NCBI GenBank assembly: GCA_021769025.1
Contig: JAETTS010000001.1
Span: 1-30,138 of the forward strand
Source of the DNA: Enterocloster bolteae
GTDB lineage: Bacteria > Bacillota_A > Clostridia > Lachnospirales > Lachnospiraceae
Direction of reading: 5' to 3'
Length of the DNA: 30,138 bases
The notes below the pieces were generated by a model that saw only the letters and a list, made by a program, of their open reading frames with translations, was not told where the DNA came from and ran no database searches. The position numbers and the translations under genes were made by a program. Each line of letters begins with the position of its first letter. Positions within the stretch are counted from its first letter, which is position 1. Positions 7,406 to 16,002 of the stretch are shown piece by piece.

Positions 7406-8038
7406 TTATGCCATAGCGCCTACGCCCTGCTTTGCATAATAATCATCAAACAGCTTATTGACCGCCTCATGGGTCTCGCCAGAGATGGAAGGAAGTTCTC
7501 CGCCCCAGGCAGCGCCTGCCTGCTCGAATCCCTTCTCAACAGCAGCCTGCATCTTCTTCATGGTCTCAACATCGTCTCCGGCCAATGCCTGAGCGAAATC
7601 AAAGATTCTCTGAGAAGTCTGCTTTACACCCCAGAAACCATCTTCGGAGATTGCTTCCTGGGCTTCCGCCTTGGTCTTTTCATCCACCGTATAGTTGCCG
7701 CTTGCCATCATCTTCCAGAAATCATCACCCTGTGCCTTGGAAGCGGTGATGCCCTGCTTCTGGAACATCTGAGTCATCATGTTGGTAAAGCGGGACATCT
7801 GATTGTTCAGATCATCCTTTAAACTCTGTACCAATGCAGCACGGTCAGACTTGCTCATCTTGGTGATATCTGTGTCTTTGCTAAGCTCAACCTTATCCAC
7901 ATCAGGAGTCTCAGCCTTGGCGGTATCTTTCTTAGAAGAAGCCGCTGCAGCATCTGTTGTGGAAGCGGTAACATGGGTCTGCTGTACAGACTGGCTATAC
8001 TGCCGGGCGACAGCATCATAATTTGTATTTAACTGCAT
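7406..8038 (-). CDS. Unrecognised soluble protein with a sigma-D-type promoter
   Basis: A 210-residue protein of unknown function. The first 60 residues are polar and low in complexity (SVQQTHVTASTTDAAAASSK) and probably disordered, as in proteins exported without a cleaved signal. The rest looks helical: DRAALVQSLKDDLNNQMSRF, an FTNMMTQMF segment, and a C-terminal AAVEKGFEQAGAAWGGELP followed by a helix ending FDDYYAKQ. The GFxxA...GG pattern recalls DUF5610-type domains, a weak impression only. The ATG at 8038 follows GGAGGAATTCAT. A sigma-D-like promoter (8094-8120) and a terminator (7318-7353) make it monocistronic. Like the gene at 5108-5839 it may belong to the motility regulon; no flagellar gene is visible nearby. 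Confidence 0.78.
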   Translation of the reverse strand: MQLNTNYDAVARQYSQSVQQTHVTASTTDAAAASSKKDTAKAETPDVDKVELSKDTDITKMSKSDRAALVQSLKDDLNNQMSRFTNMMTQMFQKQGITASKAQGDDFWKMMASGNYTVDEKTKAEAQEAISEDGFWGVKQTSQRIFDFAQALAGDDVETMKKMQAAVEKGFEQAGAAWGGELPSISGETHEAVNKLFDDYYAKQGVGAMA

Positions 8039-8093
8039 ATGAATTCCTCCTTATAGAACTATAAATAAACATTGGAAAATTTATCTATCTACT

Positions 8094-8120
8094 ATATCGG
8101 CACAAACCGTCATTATCTTA
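8094..8120 (-). promoter_or_regulatory. Sigma-D (sigma-28) type promoter
   Basis: On the minus strand TAAG is followed by 15 bases and then GCCGATAT, against the Bacillus consensus TAAA-N15-GCCGATAT: 8 of 8 in the -10 box and 3 of 4 in the -35 box. The -10 box is about 56 bases before the ATG at 8038, nearly the same distance as in the promoter at 5898-5924. Confidence 0.82.
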
Positions 8121-8193
8121 ACAGCAGGAATCCTCGTTTTGTGAAAATTTTGGCGACTTTTTTGTTTTCTGGACTGTGTTGGGAGTGTATTCA

Positions 8194-9159
8194 TTACCAG
8201 GCTCTGTCCCAACTTTCGATGGAAGATGATGCCCGTCCGGGCCAGCCCAGCTGCTCCGGGGAGGGCGGTATAAACCGGCTGTGCCTGCCAATAACCCGTA
8301 TACCAGAAGAGTCCAGCGTTATCACAGCGAACAAAGGATCTTCATAGGGGGCTACAAACTCCAGGCTGGGATGTTGCTGGTGAATCGCCTGGGCATAATG
8401 TTGTGCGGCAAAGGCTGTCCCCATCCAGAGATTGGAGATGCTGTTGACTGTGTAGTACAGCACCCCTTCATATTCTTGCAGGTCATCGATATGGATATGG
8501 CCGTTCAGGCACAGACGTACTTTTTTACGTTCTTTGTTTGCCCTGGCAAGAACTGCCTGAAAAGCCTGTACGTTTTTTATGCCTCTTCTGCAAGGAAATA
8601 ACGGCTGATGGGAGCAGATGACGGCAGGCTCATCACTTGCCGTAAGTTCCTTCTCAAGCCAGCAAAGTTGGTCATCGGAAAGGTAGGGGAGGTCACCGGT
8701 CTCAAAATACCCGCCCCGGTCATAATCCCGCACAGTCCCATCCCGATCCCGATAGAAGCTGGAATCCAGCACAAGGAAATGCCATCCGTTTATATGCCAG
8801 GCATAGTAGCTGCGGCTCAATCCATACGCATCCAGAACTGCCTGCTTTGTACAGAAATCCATCTCATGATTCCCCAATACATGATATGCAGGCTTCTCAA
8901 ACTTGTTGAAACGATGCAGAACCTCCAGCTGTGGTTCCTGGGGATGGGCCAAAGCCAGACGAAGATTCACAGGAAGCGCCTGAGGAGAGCATAAGGAAGT
9001 ATACGCCGGCACAGGGTAAAGAAAATCTCCCAGAGACAGGATAAAATCCACATTGGCAGCCCGTGCGGCATCCAGAAACCCATCCACACGCCGGCTCCCG
9101 TCGTGCATAATGTCCATGTGAAGATCTGCCATTACGGCAAAACATAAGGGTTGTTCCAT
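8194..9159 (-). CDS. Calcineurin-like metallophosphoesterase
   Basis: A 321-residue cytoplasmic protein with the full set of dinuclear-metal phosphoesterase motifs in order: ADLHMD, LSLGDF, VLGNHEMDF, SHQPLF and NGHIHIDD. There is no signal peptide. The HINGWHFLVLDSSF segment between the third and fourth motifs is typical of the family that includes cyclic-nucleotide and nucleotide phosphodiesterases and many uncharacterised enzymes. The start is ATG at 9159 with GGAGGA five bases upstream; the longer frame from TTG at 9171 would consume that site. It lies 15 bases behind the MBL-fold gene and is probably in the same operon, so the two hydrolases may act on related phosphorylated compounds. 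Substrate unknown. Confidence 0.88.
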   Translation of the reverse strand: MEQPLCFAVMADLHMDIMHDGSRRVDGFLDAARAANVDFILSLGDFLYPVPAYTSLCSPQALPVNLRLALAHPQEPQLEVLHRFNKFEKPAYHVLGNHEMDFCTKQAVLDAYGLSRSYYAWHINGWHFLVLDSSFYRDRDGTVRDYDRGGYFETGDLPYLSDDQLCWLEKELTASDEPAVICSHQPLFPCRRGIKNVQAFQAVLARANKERKKVRLCLNGHIHIDDLQEYEGVLYYTVNSISNLWMGTAFAAQHYAQAIHQQHPSLEFVAPYEDPLFAVITLDSSGIRVIGRHSRFIPPSPEQLGWPGRASSSIESWDRAW

Positions 9160-9174
9160 AAATTCCTCCAACGA

Positions 9175-9885
9175 TCAATGATGTGGCATTTGTTTCATGC
9201 AACAGCCAAAGCCTTCGTGTTGTAACGCTTCAAAAAGATCATCATGAAAGTGCATGGGATAGACATGCTGCCGCAAGGCCGGAGGAATAACCTTACACAG
9301 ATAGGACAGGCTGCCGTGGGAATTGCCTTGTTCTTCAAGGAAGGTTGCATCTTGATAGAGTTGTTGGATCGTTCTGCAGAGAAATGCCTCTAAGATGTCC
9401 GGCGGCAATCGACGTGCATCGCCACTATAATAAAAAGAACCAAAACTGCCGGTGACATGGTAGCCATAACAGGGGATTTTTGGATGATGATCCACAGGGA
9501 CGGCATGGCAACGGATACCAGAAGGCAATACCATATCCATACCTTGCAGAAACCGATAATCTTCCTGACAGATTCCAAAACAGGACATCCAATAGGTGAT
9601 ATCTTCACAGGGAAAACATAGGGTAACTGGTTTTCGCTCCACATCATGCATATAGGAGATCAAGGTGGGCAAGCTGCCTATATGGTCAGCATGGCTATGG
9701 GTGATCAGCACGGTGATATCACGACAGCATTCCAGGAGAGTGCTCTGCCGTATACGGGTGAAACTATTTTCTCCGCAGTCAAGAAGAAACAGATGGCCGC
9801 CTGTCTGAAACCACGCGCTTGTATTTCCCAGATCAGGGCGGTAGGCGCAGCCGCAGCCTAAAAAATTCAAGATCAAGATCATTCC
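9175..9885 (-). CDS. Metallo-beta-lactamase fold hydrolase
   Basis: A protein of about 236 residues with an N-terminal NFLGCGCAYRPDLGNTS strand-loop, LLDCGENSF, the zinc motif ITHSHADHIGS, a second-shell VDHHP, FYYSGDARR and a late YPMHFHDD. This arrangement resembles RNase Z/phosphodiesterase-like MBL proteins rather than true beta-lactamases. It is cytoplasmic. The start is uncertain: ATG at 9885 fits the usual family N-terminus, but its AAAGGGGG is only one base away, so TTG at 9879 (seven-base gap) is possible; an ATG at 9981 in the same frame lacks a clear ribosome binding site. It is the first gene of a probable two-gene operon with the phosphoesterase. Substrate unknown. Confidence 0.82.
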   Translation of the reverse strand, partial: GMILILNFLGCGCAYRPDLGNTSAWFQTGGHLFLLDCGENSFTRIRQSTLLECCRDITVLITHSHADHIGSLPTLISYMHDVERKPVTLCFPCEDITYWMSCFGICQEDYRFLQGMDMVLPSGIRCHAVPVDHHPKIPCYGYHVTGSFGSFYYSGDARRLPPDILEAFLCRTIQQLYQDATFLEEQGNSHGSLSYLCKVIPPALRQHVYPMHFHDDLFEALQHEGFGCCMKQMPHH

Positions 9886-10046
9886 CCCTTTTATACTGTT
9901 ATGAATCGGCACATACAGATCAATGAGAGCCTTTGCTTCATGCTGCCGGCCAGAATTCACTATATACTGTAACGGATTCATACAAGGAATACAATCCTAA
10001 AAAAAGGACAATTTCTGCACTTTTCTGGCCAGGAAATGATTGCCTA

Positions 10047-10075
10047 TTGACAAACACAACTGACAATTTTAGTAT
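10047..10075 (+). promoter_or_regulatory. Candidate promoter for the sensor kinase gene
   Basis: A perfect TTGACA at 10047-10052, a 17-base spacer and TAGTAT at 10070-10075. A second overlapping candidate is CTGACA at 10060 with TATATT at 10084. Both lie within 85 bases of the GTG at 10130. The gap 9886-10129 otherwise shows only the start region of the divergent MBL gene. Confidence 0.55.
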
Positions 10076-10129
10076 CATTTTAATATATTTATGTGAAATT
10101 TTGTTGTTTCATTGAGGGGAGATGGTGTT

Positions 10130-11926
10130 GTGAAACCGAAAAAGGCGCGTCCGCTTAAGGTGATGCTTCTTGTCTACTTTATGGCAACAATGTTGGTTTT
10201 CTGCTGTATCATCGGTTTGTTGGCCGTATTTGCAACCCAATCCGTAGTCAGAGCCAATACGATCGCACACTACTCCGCCACGACGCAGTATGTGGGAAAA
10301 AATATTTCCCGGGAACTGGAAGATATTCAGGATATCTGCAATTACATGTTCGTAAACAGTGATGTAAAGACCCTTATTGAGAATGCCGAGGCGAAAAACT
10401 ATGCGTATGTCCGTGCGGTAGATAATCTGGATCGAATGTTAATGCAGAATGTCATGTCCAACGTTTACAGCAATCTTACGGCGATGATCATCTTCGACCA
10501 AAACGGGATCGTCTACCGGTTTGTGGGAGATTCGTGGCTGGGAAGAAACGTTGACCATGGAGCGCTGATTGACAGTGAAGAATACAGGACTGCAGCAGAC
10601 ACCAGCCGCATGGTTATATCCACACGCGATTTTTTCACCGGTGTCTATGGAGAGGAAAGCACCAGCATTTCTGTGGTCCATTGCGTCATGGACGGGCATT
10701 ATGACCACGTGATAGGGGGGATGTTGCTGCTGTTTGATATGGAACTGGTGGATCTCCCTATACTAGAGCAGGGAGAAGAGGAACGCTTCTCCTCCTATCT
10801 GTTAAATGAGGAGGGGATTGTGTTAAACAAGGCCGACTATCCGCTGCCAGACGGTGTGTTGCAACTTTTGCCAGGATTTCAGAGTACGGAGGAAGCGGTT
10901 CTTTACAGAACTTTGGAGGACTTCGATGTCTTTCTATACCCGATTCCCCGGCAGAGATGCTACATGGTATTTTTGATTGCACCCAAAGGGATCTTATCTG
11001 AAAATGGGAGGCTATTGGCTGTTGTGATTGCCGCCCTGGCATCCGGAGTTCTTATGTCGTTGGTTTTGTGGCACTCCATGAACCGGCGGGTGGTGCGTCC
11101 CATTGTTCAGATACGTGCTTCCTTAGACAAGGCGCGGGATGGCAGGCATCTGCCGATTGTCACCGAGCACGGGGGAGAGATTGAGGAGATCGAAAAGCTG
11201 GTTTCCAGCTACAATCGAAATGTGAGGTATATTGATGAGTTAGCCGGACGGTTGATAGAAGAGAAGACCCGATACAAAGATTTAGAGTACAAGGCCCTTC
11301 AATCCCAGATCAATTCTCATTTTATCACAAACACATTGAATGCGATCCGTTGGCTTGCAATCATACAAAAGGCTACTAACATCAAAGAAATTATCGATGC
11401 ATTTTCCCGTCTGCTGAAGAGCACCTGGCAGGGAATGGAACATGACACTACCATTGAAAAAGAACTGTCCAATGTTCAGGACTATTTGTTTATCCAACAG
11501 ATCACCCATTCCTATAACTGTGAAATCTTTTATGATGTCGCTCCAGATCTTATGAATGCGCCCTGCGCAAAGTTTATTCTTCAGCCGTTGGTGGAGAATG
11601 CCTATTTTCACGGAATTGCACCAAAGGGAGGTGTTGGAACCATATGCATCAGCTGTCAGCCAGAGGCAAATCACAGAATCCGGATCCAGGTAACCGATGA
11701 CGGAGTGGGGATGGACCAGGAGACGCAGGCCTCGGTGCTCCATTCTCCGGAGAATGGCAATCGGTTCAACGGAATTGGCATCAGCAATATCCACCAGCGC
11801 CTGCGGTTGAAATACGGGGAAGAGTATGGAATTTCCATTGAAAGTGAACCGGGAAGCTACACAAGGATGACGGTTGTCATACCGTTTCTTGACAACAAGG
11901 AGGAAAAGGAAGAAAGGGATGTATAA
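10130..11926 (+). CDS. YesM/LytS-type sensor histidine kinase
   Basis: A membrane sensor of about 598 residues. An N-terminal membrane helix (VMLLVYFMATMLVFCCIIG) and a second at about 295-315 (LLAVVIAALASGVLMSLVLW) enclose a large extracytoplasmic domain. A HAMP-like segment (RRVVRPIVQIRASLDKARDG), the phosphoacceptor box and an ATPase domain with LVENAYFHG, TDDGVGMD and GIGISNIHQRL follow. The box reads QINSHFITNTLN, with histidine near residue 397; the usual form is QINPHFLYNTLN, so the proline and the LY pair are changed. The GTG at 10130 is chosen for the AGGGGAG eight bases upstream; TTG at 10112 is the alternative. It overlaps the response regulator by eight bases and probably senses the sugar handled by the downstream transporter. 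Confidence 0.92.
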   Translation: MKPKKARPLKVMLLVYFMATMLVFCCIIGLLAVFATQSVVRANTIAHYSATTQYVGKNISRELEDIQDICNYMFVNSDVKTLIENAEAKNYAYVRAVDNLDRMLMQNVMSNVYSNLTAMIIFDQNGIVYRFVGDSWLGRNVDHGALIDSEEYRTAADTSRMVISTRDFFTGVYGEESTSISVVHCVMDGHYDHVIGGMLLLFDMELVDLPILEQGEEERFSSYLLNEEGIVLNKADYPLPDGVLQLLPGFQSTEEAVLYRTLEDFDVFLYPIPRQRCYMVFLIAPKGILSENGRLLAVVIAALASGVLMSLVLWHSMNRRVVRPIVQIRASLDKARDGRHLPIVTEHGGEIEEIEKLVSSYNRNVRYIDELAGRLIEEKTRYKDLEYKALQSQINSHFITNTLNAIRWLAIIQKATNIKEIIDAFSRLLKSTWQGMEHDTTIEKELSNVQDYLFIQQITHSYNCEIFYDVAPDLMNAPCAKFILQPLVENAYFHGIAPKGGVGTICISCQPEANHRIRIQVTDDGVGMDQETQASVLHSPENGNRFNGIGISNIHQRLRLKYGEEYGISIESEPGSYTRMTVVIPFLDNKEEKEERDV

Positions 11927-13544
11927 GGTATTGATCGTAGACGATGAGATGCTGGCCAGAGTTGGGATAAAATCACTTATTTCCTGGGAAAAGGAGGGGT
12001 TCACCATTGTAGGGGAAGCGGATAATGGGGAAAAGGCGTTAAGCGAGATAGACAGGCTTAAGCCGGATATTATCATCACCGACTATAAGATGCCTATCAT
12101 GGATGGGATCCAGCTGCTGCTTCGCTGCAAAGAGAAGAAGATTCCGGCGGCCTTCCTTGTGTTGAGTGCATACAGTGACTATGAATATGTCCGAAGCACA
12201 TTGAAAAACGGAGCGGTGGATTACCTTCTGAAGCTGGAACTGGAGCCGGACAGCCTTTTACAGGCGCTTTATAAGGCGGCTGAACAGGTTCGGAAAGAAC
12301 AGGCCAAGGAGACACAACTTTTTCCCGCCGGCGACCTTTCAGAAAGCAGCATCCGCCATGCATACCGGCAGCTGATCAATGGATGCAGCATAGCACAGGC
12401 TGAAGTCTGCCGCAGAGAGATTGAAGAGGAGGGAAATCTTCCTGCGGGGCCCCTGGCCCTGGCGGCGTTTCATATTTTAAGCATGGAGAAAAATGAACTG
12501 CCAGCCCCCCAATTTGCAGACACTGTGGGGCCTATGATCAACGTAATAAAAGAAATTGCCTGGTCTTATACCCAGGCGGTAACCTTAAGCCTCCATCGGG
12601 ACGGTGTAATCTGCACAATATTTGACTGCGCAGATGCCATGGATTGTGTAAACATCATGACTTCTATGGCGCTGCGGGTAAGGGAAACCATACACTATCT
12701 GTTTAACTATAGGACGTTTATCGGCTGCAGCCTTGTGAAAAACAGTCTGGGTGATCTAAACAGCGCATGGGTGGAGGCATCCAACTCCATGCATAAGGCA
12801 GAACTGTACAATATGGATGTGTGTATGACATCAATGCCGGAGTCTGCGAAAGCCGGAATTGTTACGATGGAAGATTTACTGGCTCCAATCGCTCAGGCAG
12901 TTGAAACCATGAACTACAGGGCCCTGAAGGATGCGCTCCGGGATGTCTGCGCCTACATTTTGGATGAGAAGAAAGCGGATCCCCAGTATCTATGTGGTGT
13001 CTGTTGCCTGCTCATGTTTCAGCTTAGCAGCCTTAAGAGACGGATGGGATTCGATGAGGCTCAGGTCATAGAAAGCCAGCAGATTCTGCAACATCAGCTG
13101 CGGATCCTTTCCGGTCGGGAGAGCGCGGTTGCCTTTGTGCAAAAGGCCGACCTGGAGTTTAAAAAGCTGATGGATGGAGACAACGAATATCCTGTCATAG
13201 CTAGGGCGAAGGAGTATGTGGAAAAACATTTCAAAGAGGACATTTCCCTGGAGGAGGTAGCTGCATATGTATCCCTCTCTGCCAATTACTTTTCCAAGCT
13301 GTTTCACAGGCGTACCGGAAAACGGTTTACAGCCTACCTTACAGATAAAAAGGTAAATGCAGCCAAGGCCCTCCTTTTGTCTGGCAATAAAAACGTTGGG
13401 GAGATTGCAGCCGAACTGGGCTTTGATAATTCCACATACTTTTCTAAAGTGTTTAAAAAGGCAACAGGAATCACGCCTCAGGCATATCAGCAAGGACAGC
13501 ACAAAAATATACAGATTGACGAAAAATGGCAGGACGGTCTTTAG
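11919..13544 (+). CDS. YesN-type response regulator with AraC DNA-binding domain
   Basis: A 541-residue regulator. The receiver domain is at about 1-120, with the acidic pair in VLIVDDEM, the phosphoacceptor D55 in IIITDYKMPIMDG and a lysine near 106 (LLKLELEPD). The middle 300 residues are the poorly conserved linker typical of YesN. The last 100 residues carry two AraC helix-turn-helices (ISLEEVAAYVSLSANYFSKL and VGEIAAELGFDNSTYFSKVF). The ATG at 11919 lies inside the end of the kinase gene, giving an eight-base overlap (ATGTATAA) and probable translational coupling. It should activate the transporter genes that begin 138 bases downstream, as in other YesMN-controlled sugar uptake loci. No domain is missing. 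Confidence 0.94.
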   Translation: MYKVLIVDDEMLARVGIKSLISWEKEGFTIVGEADNGEKALSEIDRLKPDIIITDYKMPIMDGIQLLLRCKEKKIPAAFLVLSAYSDYEYVRSTLKNGAVDYLLKLELEPDSLLQALYKAAEQVRKEQAKETQLFPAGDLSESSIRHAYRQLINGCSIAQAEVCRREIEEEGNLPAGPLALAAFHILSMEKNELPAPQFADTVGPMINVIKEIAWSYTQAVTLSLHRDGVICTIFDCADAMDCVNIMTSMALRVRETIHYLFNYRTFIGCSLVKNSLGDLNSAWVEASNSMHKAELYNMDVCMTSMPESAKAGIVTMEDLLAPIAQAVETMNYRALKDALRDVCAYILDEKKADPQYLCGVCCLLMFQLSSLKRRMGFDEAQVIESQQILQHQLRILSGRESAVAFVQKADLEFKKLMDGDNEYPVIARAKEYVEKHFKEDISLEEVAAYVSLSANYFSKLFHRRTGKRFTAYLTDKKVNAAKALLLSGNKNVGEIAAELGFDNSTYFSKVFKKATGITPQAYQQGQHKNIQIDEKWQDGL

Positions 13545-13566
13545 GCGCAGGGCAGGAGGAGAGAAG

Positions 13567-13668
13567 ATGCGCTTAATCAGGCAGGTTTTGCCACTTTTGT
13601 TTCTTTACCGGAAACCGGGTTTTGAAGTAGAATTATTGTACAAAAAAGTACAAGAGGTACTTACATGA
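13567..13668 (+). CDS. Candidate 33-residue small protein upstream of the transporter
   Basis: A short open frame (starting MRLIRQVLPLLFLYRKPGF) with a strong GGAGGAG site five bases before its ATG, between the response regulator and the binding-protein gene; its stop lies 14 bases before the next ATG. It has a hydrophobic stretch and basic residues. It could be a small membrane peptide or an upstream frame affecting translation of the lipoprotein. It also contains the inverted repeat TTGTAC-AAAAAA-GTACAA at about 13635-13652, so it may instead be a regulatory stretch that happens to be open. Low confidence as a gene. Confidence 0.3.
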   Translation: MRLIRQVLPLLFLYRKPGFEVELLYKKVQEVLT

Positions 13669-13682
13669 AGGAGGAATACGAT

Positions 13683-15083
13683 ATGAGGAAGGTTACGGCA
13701 TATGTTCTATGTGCAGCGCTATTGGCCAGCCTGACAGGGTGTGGGGGAGCAGGCTCGGGCAGTGGAGGAGCAGGTTCAGACAACAAGGATTCTGCGAAAG
13801 GCAATACCGAGTCAGGAGCAGCAGCCGGTGTTGAGACCAGCCTGGCTTCCGATAACAAAGATTCAGAGGGTTCGGCCAGCCAGCCGGTTACCATCACATT
13901 TATGAACTGGGGGATGGCAGAGAACACGACAATTCCGGCATTTGAGGCAATGATTGCAGCGTTCAATGAGTCTCACCCGGATATTCAGGTAGAATCCATA
14001 GCGGAAGCATACAACTCTTATCTGGATCAGACTTTGATTCTGAATGCCAGCAAGGAGATGCCTGACTGCCTTCAGGTTCATAACTCCATGTTCAGTGCCA
14101 TGGTAAGCGCTGGCGCGCTGGCAGACATAGATTCTTACATTGAAGAGGATGTGAGAAAGGATTTCTACGGAAATCTGATGGATGCGCTGAATTATGACGG
14201 AAGGCAGCTGGGGCTTCCATGGGCTCCATCCTCCGAAGTGCTGTACTGCAACATGGAACTTCTGGACAAGGCAGGATTTGATAAGGTGCCGGATACAATG
14301 GCAGAGCTTCGTGATATGGCAGCAGCGGTCACTGCTTTGGGAATGGATGAAAACGGCAACACCATCTATGGGCTTGGACTTCAGACAAAGGCCATGGACA
14401 GTTCCGGCTTCTACTTTTTGCCGTATCTGTGGAATTATGGCGGAGACATGTGTGATGAAGAGGGCAACATAACCATTTATTCCCCGGAAAGTATGGAGGC
14501 ATTTGATTTTGTGAAAGGCCTTGTGAATGACGGGATTACGCCGGTAGGGCAGGAGATCAAGGATCTGCGCAACATGTTTGCCAACAATCAGGTGGCATTC
14601 ATTGTAGACACCGCGTTCGGCTACGCGGCAATTCAGAATATGGCTGCCAACAGGGAGGAATTCGATGCCCATACAAAGCTTTGCGCTATCCCCAGTGACA
14701 CGGGTACACCCATCAATTTCTTTATTGCCCACAATCTGGCGGTGTCCCAGCAAAGCGAACACAAGGAGGAGGCCTACACATTTATTCAATGGCTTAGCAG
14801 TGCGGAGGCAGTGGAGATTTACAACACGTATTCGGCTAATATCATGCCCAGCCGTACCAGCGTGGAGGGACTTGCCTACTACTCTGCACCGGGAAATGAA
14901 TACACACAGGTATATATTGAAGAGCTGCCGAAAGCCCGGGCCCTTCCGGAAAAATTCTCCGGTTTCAAGGCCAGTATGCTGGACATTGCCAATGCCTTGC
15001 AGCGTATTATCATCAATCATGAAGATACGGCATCGGTAGTAAGCGATTTAGAGGAACAGCTTAAGACAGACTACGTAAAATAG
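13683..15083 (+). CDS. ABC transporter sugar-binding lipoprotein
   Basis: A 466-residue extracellular solute-binding protein of the UgpB/MalE-like (family 1) type. A signal peptide (MRKVTAYVLCAALLASLTGC) ends in the lipobox LTGC, so the mature protein is anchored through a lipidated cysteine. A Gly/Ser/Ala-rich linker of about 45 residues follows, then the binding domain (VTITFMNWGMAEN at its start, LGLPWAPSSEVLYCNMELLDKAG in the middle). The ATG at 13683 has GAAGGAGG upstream; an in-frame ATG at 13665 would place that site inside the gene. It is followed by two permease genes. The ligand is probably a mono- or oligosaccharide; the sequence does not say which. Confidence 0.93.
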   Translation: MRKVTAYVLCAALLASLTGCGGAGSGSGGAGSDNKDSAKGNTESGAAAGVETSLASDNKDSEGSASQPVTITFMNWGMAENTTIPAFEAMIAAFNESHPDIQVESIAEAYNSYLDQTLILNASKEMPDCLQVHNSMFSAMVSAGALADIDSYIEEDVRKDFYGNLMDALNYDGRQLGLPWAPSSEVLYCNMELLDKAGFDKVPDTMAELRDMAAAVTALGMDENGNTIYGLGLQTKAMDSSGFYFLPYLWNYGGDMCDEEGNITIYSPESMEAFDFVKGLVNDGITPVGQEIKDLRNMFANNQVAFIVDTAFGYAAIQNMAANREEFDAHTKLCAIPSDTGTPINFFIAHNLAVSQQSEHKEEAYTFIQWLSSAEAVEIYNTYSANIMPSRTSVEGLAYYSAPGNEYTQVYIEELPKARALPEKFSGFKASMLDIANALQRIIINHEDTASVVSDLEEQLKTDYVK

Positions 15084-15096
15084 GAAGGAACGTCAT

Positions 15097-15990
15097 ATGG
15101 TAAAAGAGAAGGATACACGTTTTGCTGTTCTTTGCATTCTGCCTGCGTTCATTGGGGTTGGCCTTGTTGTGCTGGCCCCTATTTTGAAAGCCATATGGAT
15201 GAGCTTCACGGATTATAAGCTAACCAGTGTAAAAGCGCCTGAGTGGAATGGGTTTGCCAATTACAGAAGCCTGTTTTCAAGCGGAGAAGCAGGGGCCTAT
15301 TTTGCCGTCACACTGATGTTCATCTTTCTGGTGGTTTCGGTTCAGTTCCTCATTGCACTGGCGGTGGCGTTACTTCTGAACGCACGCTTTATCAAAGGAA
15401 GAAATGTGATGCGGGCCCTGTTTATGATCCCGTGGACCATTCCCTCAGTGGTGACCGCCCTTCTGTGGTCCTGGATGCTGCACTCTCAATATGGCGTATT
15501 CAACTGGATTCTGTATCATATGGGGCTGATCGACAACATCAATCTGGTCTGGACCTCCAGCAACACCCTGGCATTGCCCAGTGTTGTGCTTGCCTGTGTC
15601 TGGCGGCAGACTCCGTATATGATGGTCATGCTTCTGGCAGGGCTCCAGAGTGTGCCTTATGACTTGATGGAAGCAGCGCGTGTTGACGGAGCAGGCAGCT
15701 GGCATACCTTTGCCCACATTTTGCTTCCATCTATCCGGCCGGTGATTGATACCTCCATCATGGTGGCAATCATCAACAATTCCCAGATGTTTACCATCAT
15801 TTATAACATGACAGGCGGCGGCCCCATGGGTCGCACGACGACGTTTTCCGTTGGAGCCTATTTAGAGGCATTTATAAGTTATGATTTTGGAAAAGGCTCG
15901 GCCCTTGGGGTTGTGTGGCTGGTCTTTTTGGGAGTGTTTGTCTTTCTGTACAGGCGGTATTCCGACAAGAAGACAAGCAGCTACATGTAG
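15097..15990 (+). CDS. ABC sugar transporter permease (MalF/UgpA type)
   Basis: A 297-residue permease with six predicted membrane helices, the first being LCILPAFIGVGLVVLAPIL. The EAA loop that contacts the ATPase is visible as EAARVDGAGSWHTFAHILLP about 80-100 residues from the end. The length is typical of a UgpA/LacF-like subunit without the long MalF insertion. The ATG at 15097 has AGGAAGGA upstream and lies 13 bases after the binding-protein gene. It forms a heterodimer with the next permease. No gene for the nucleotide-binding subunit accompanies it; in Gram-positive bacteria such transporters often share an MsmK/MsmX ATPase encoded elsewhere. Confidence 0.94.
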   Translation: MVKEKDTRFAVLCILPAFIGVGLVVLAPILKAIWMSFTDYKLTSVKAPEWNGFANYRSLFSSGEAGAYFAVTLMFIFLVVSVQFLIALAVALLLNARFIKGRNVMRALFMIPWTIPSVVTALLWSWMLHSQYGVFNWILYHMGLIDNINLVWTSSNTLALPSVVLACVWRQTPYMMVMLLAGLQSVPYDLMEAARVDGAGSWHTFAHILLPSIRPVIDTSIMVAIINNSQMFTIIYNMTGGGPMGRTTTFSVGAYLEAFISYDFGKGSALGVVWLVFLGVFVFLYRRYSDKKTSSYM

Positions 15991-16002
15991 AGAGGAGGCA
16001 AA

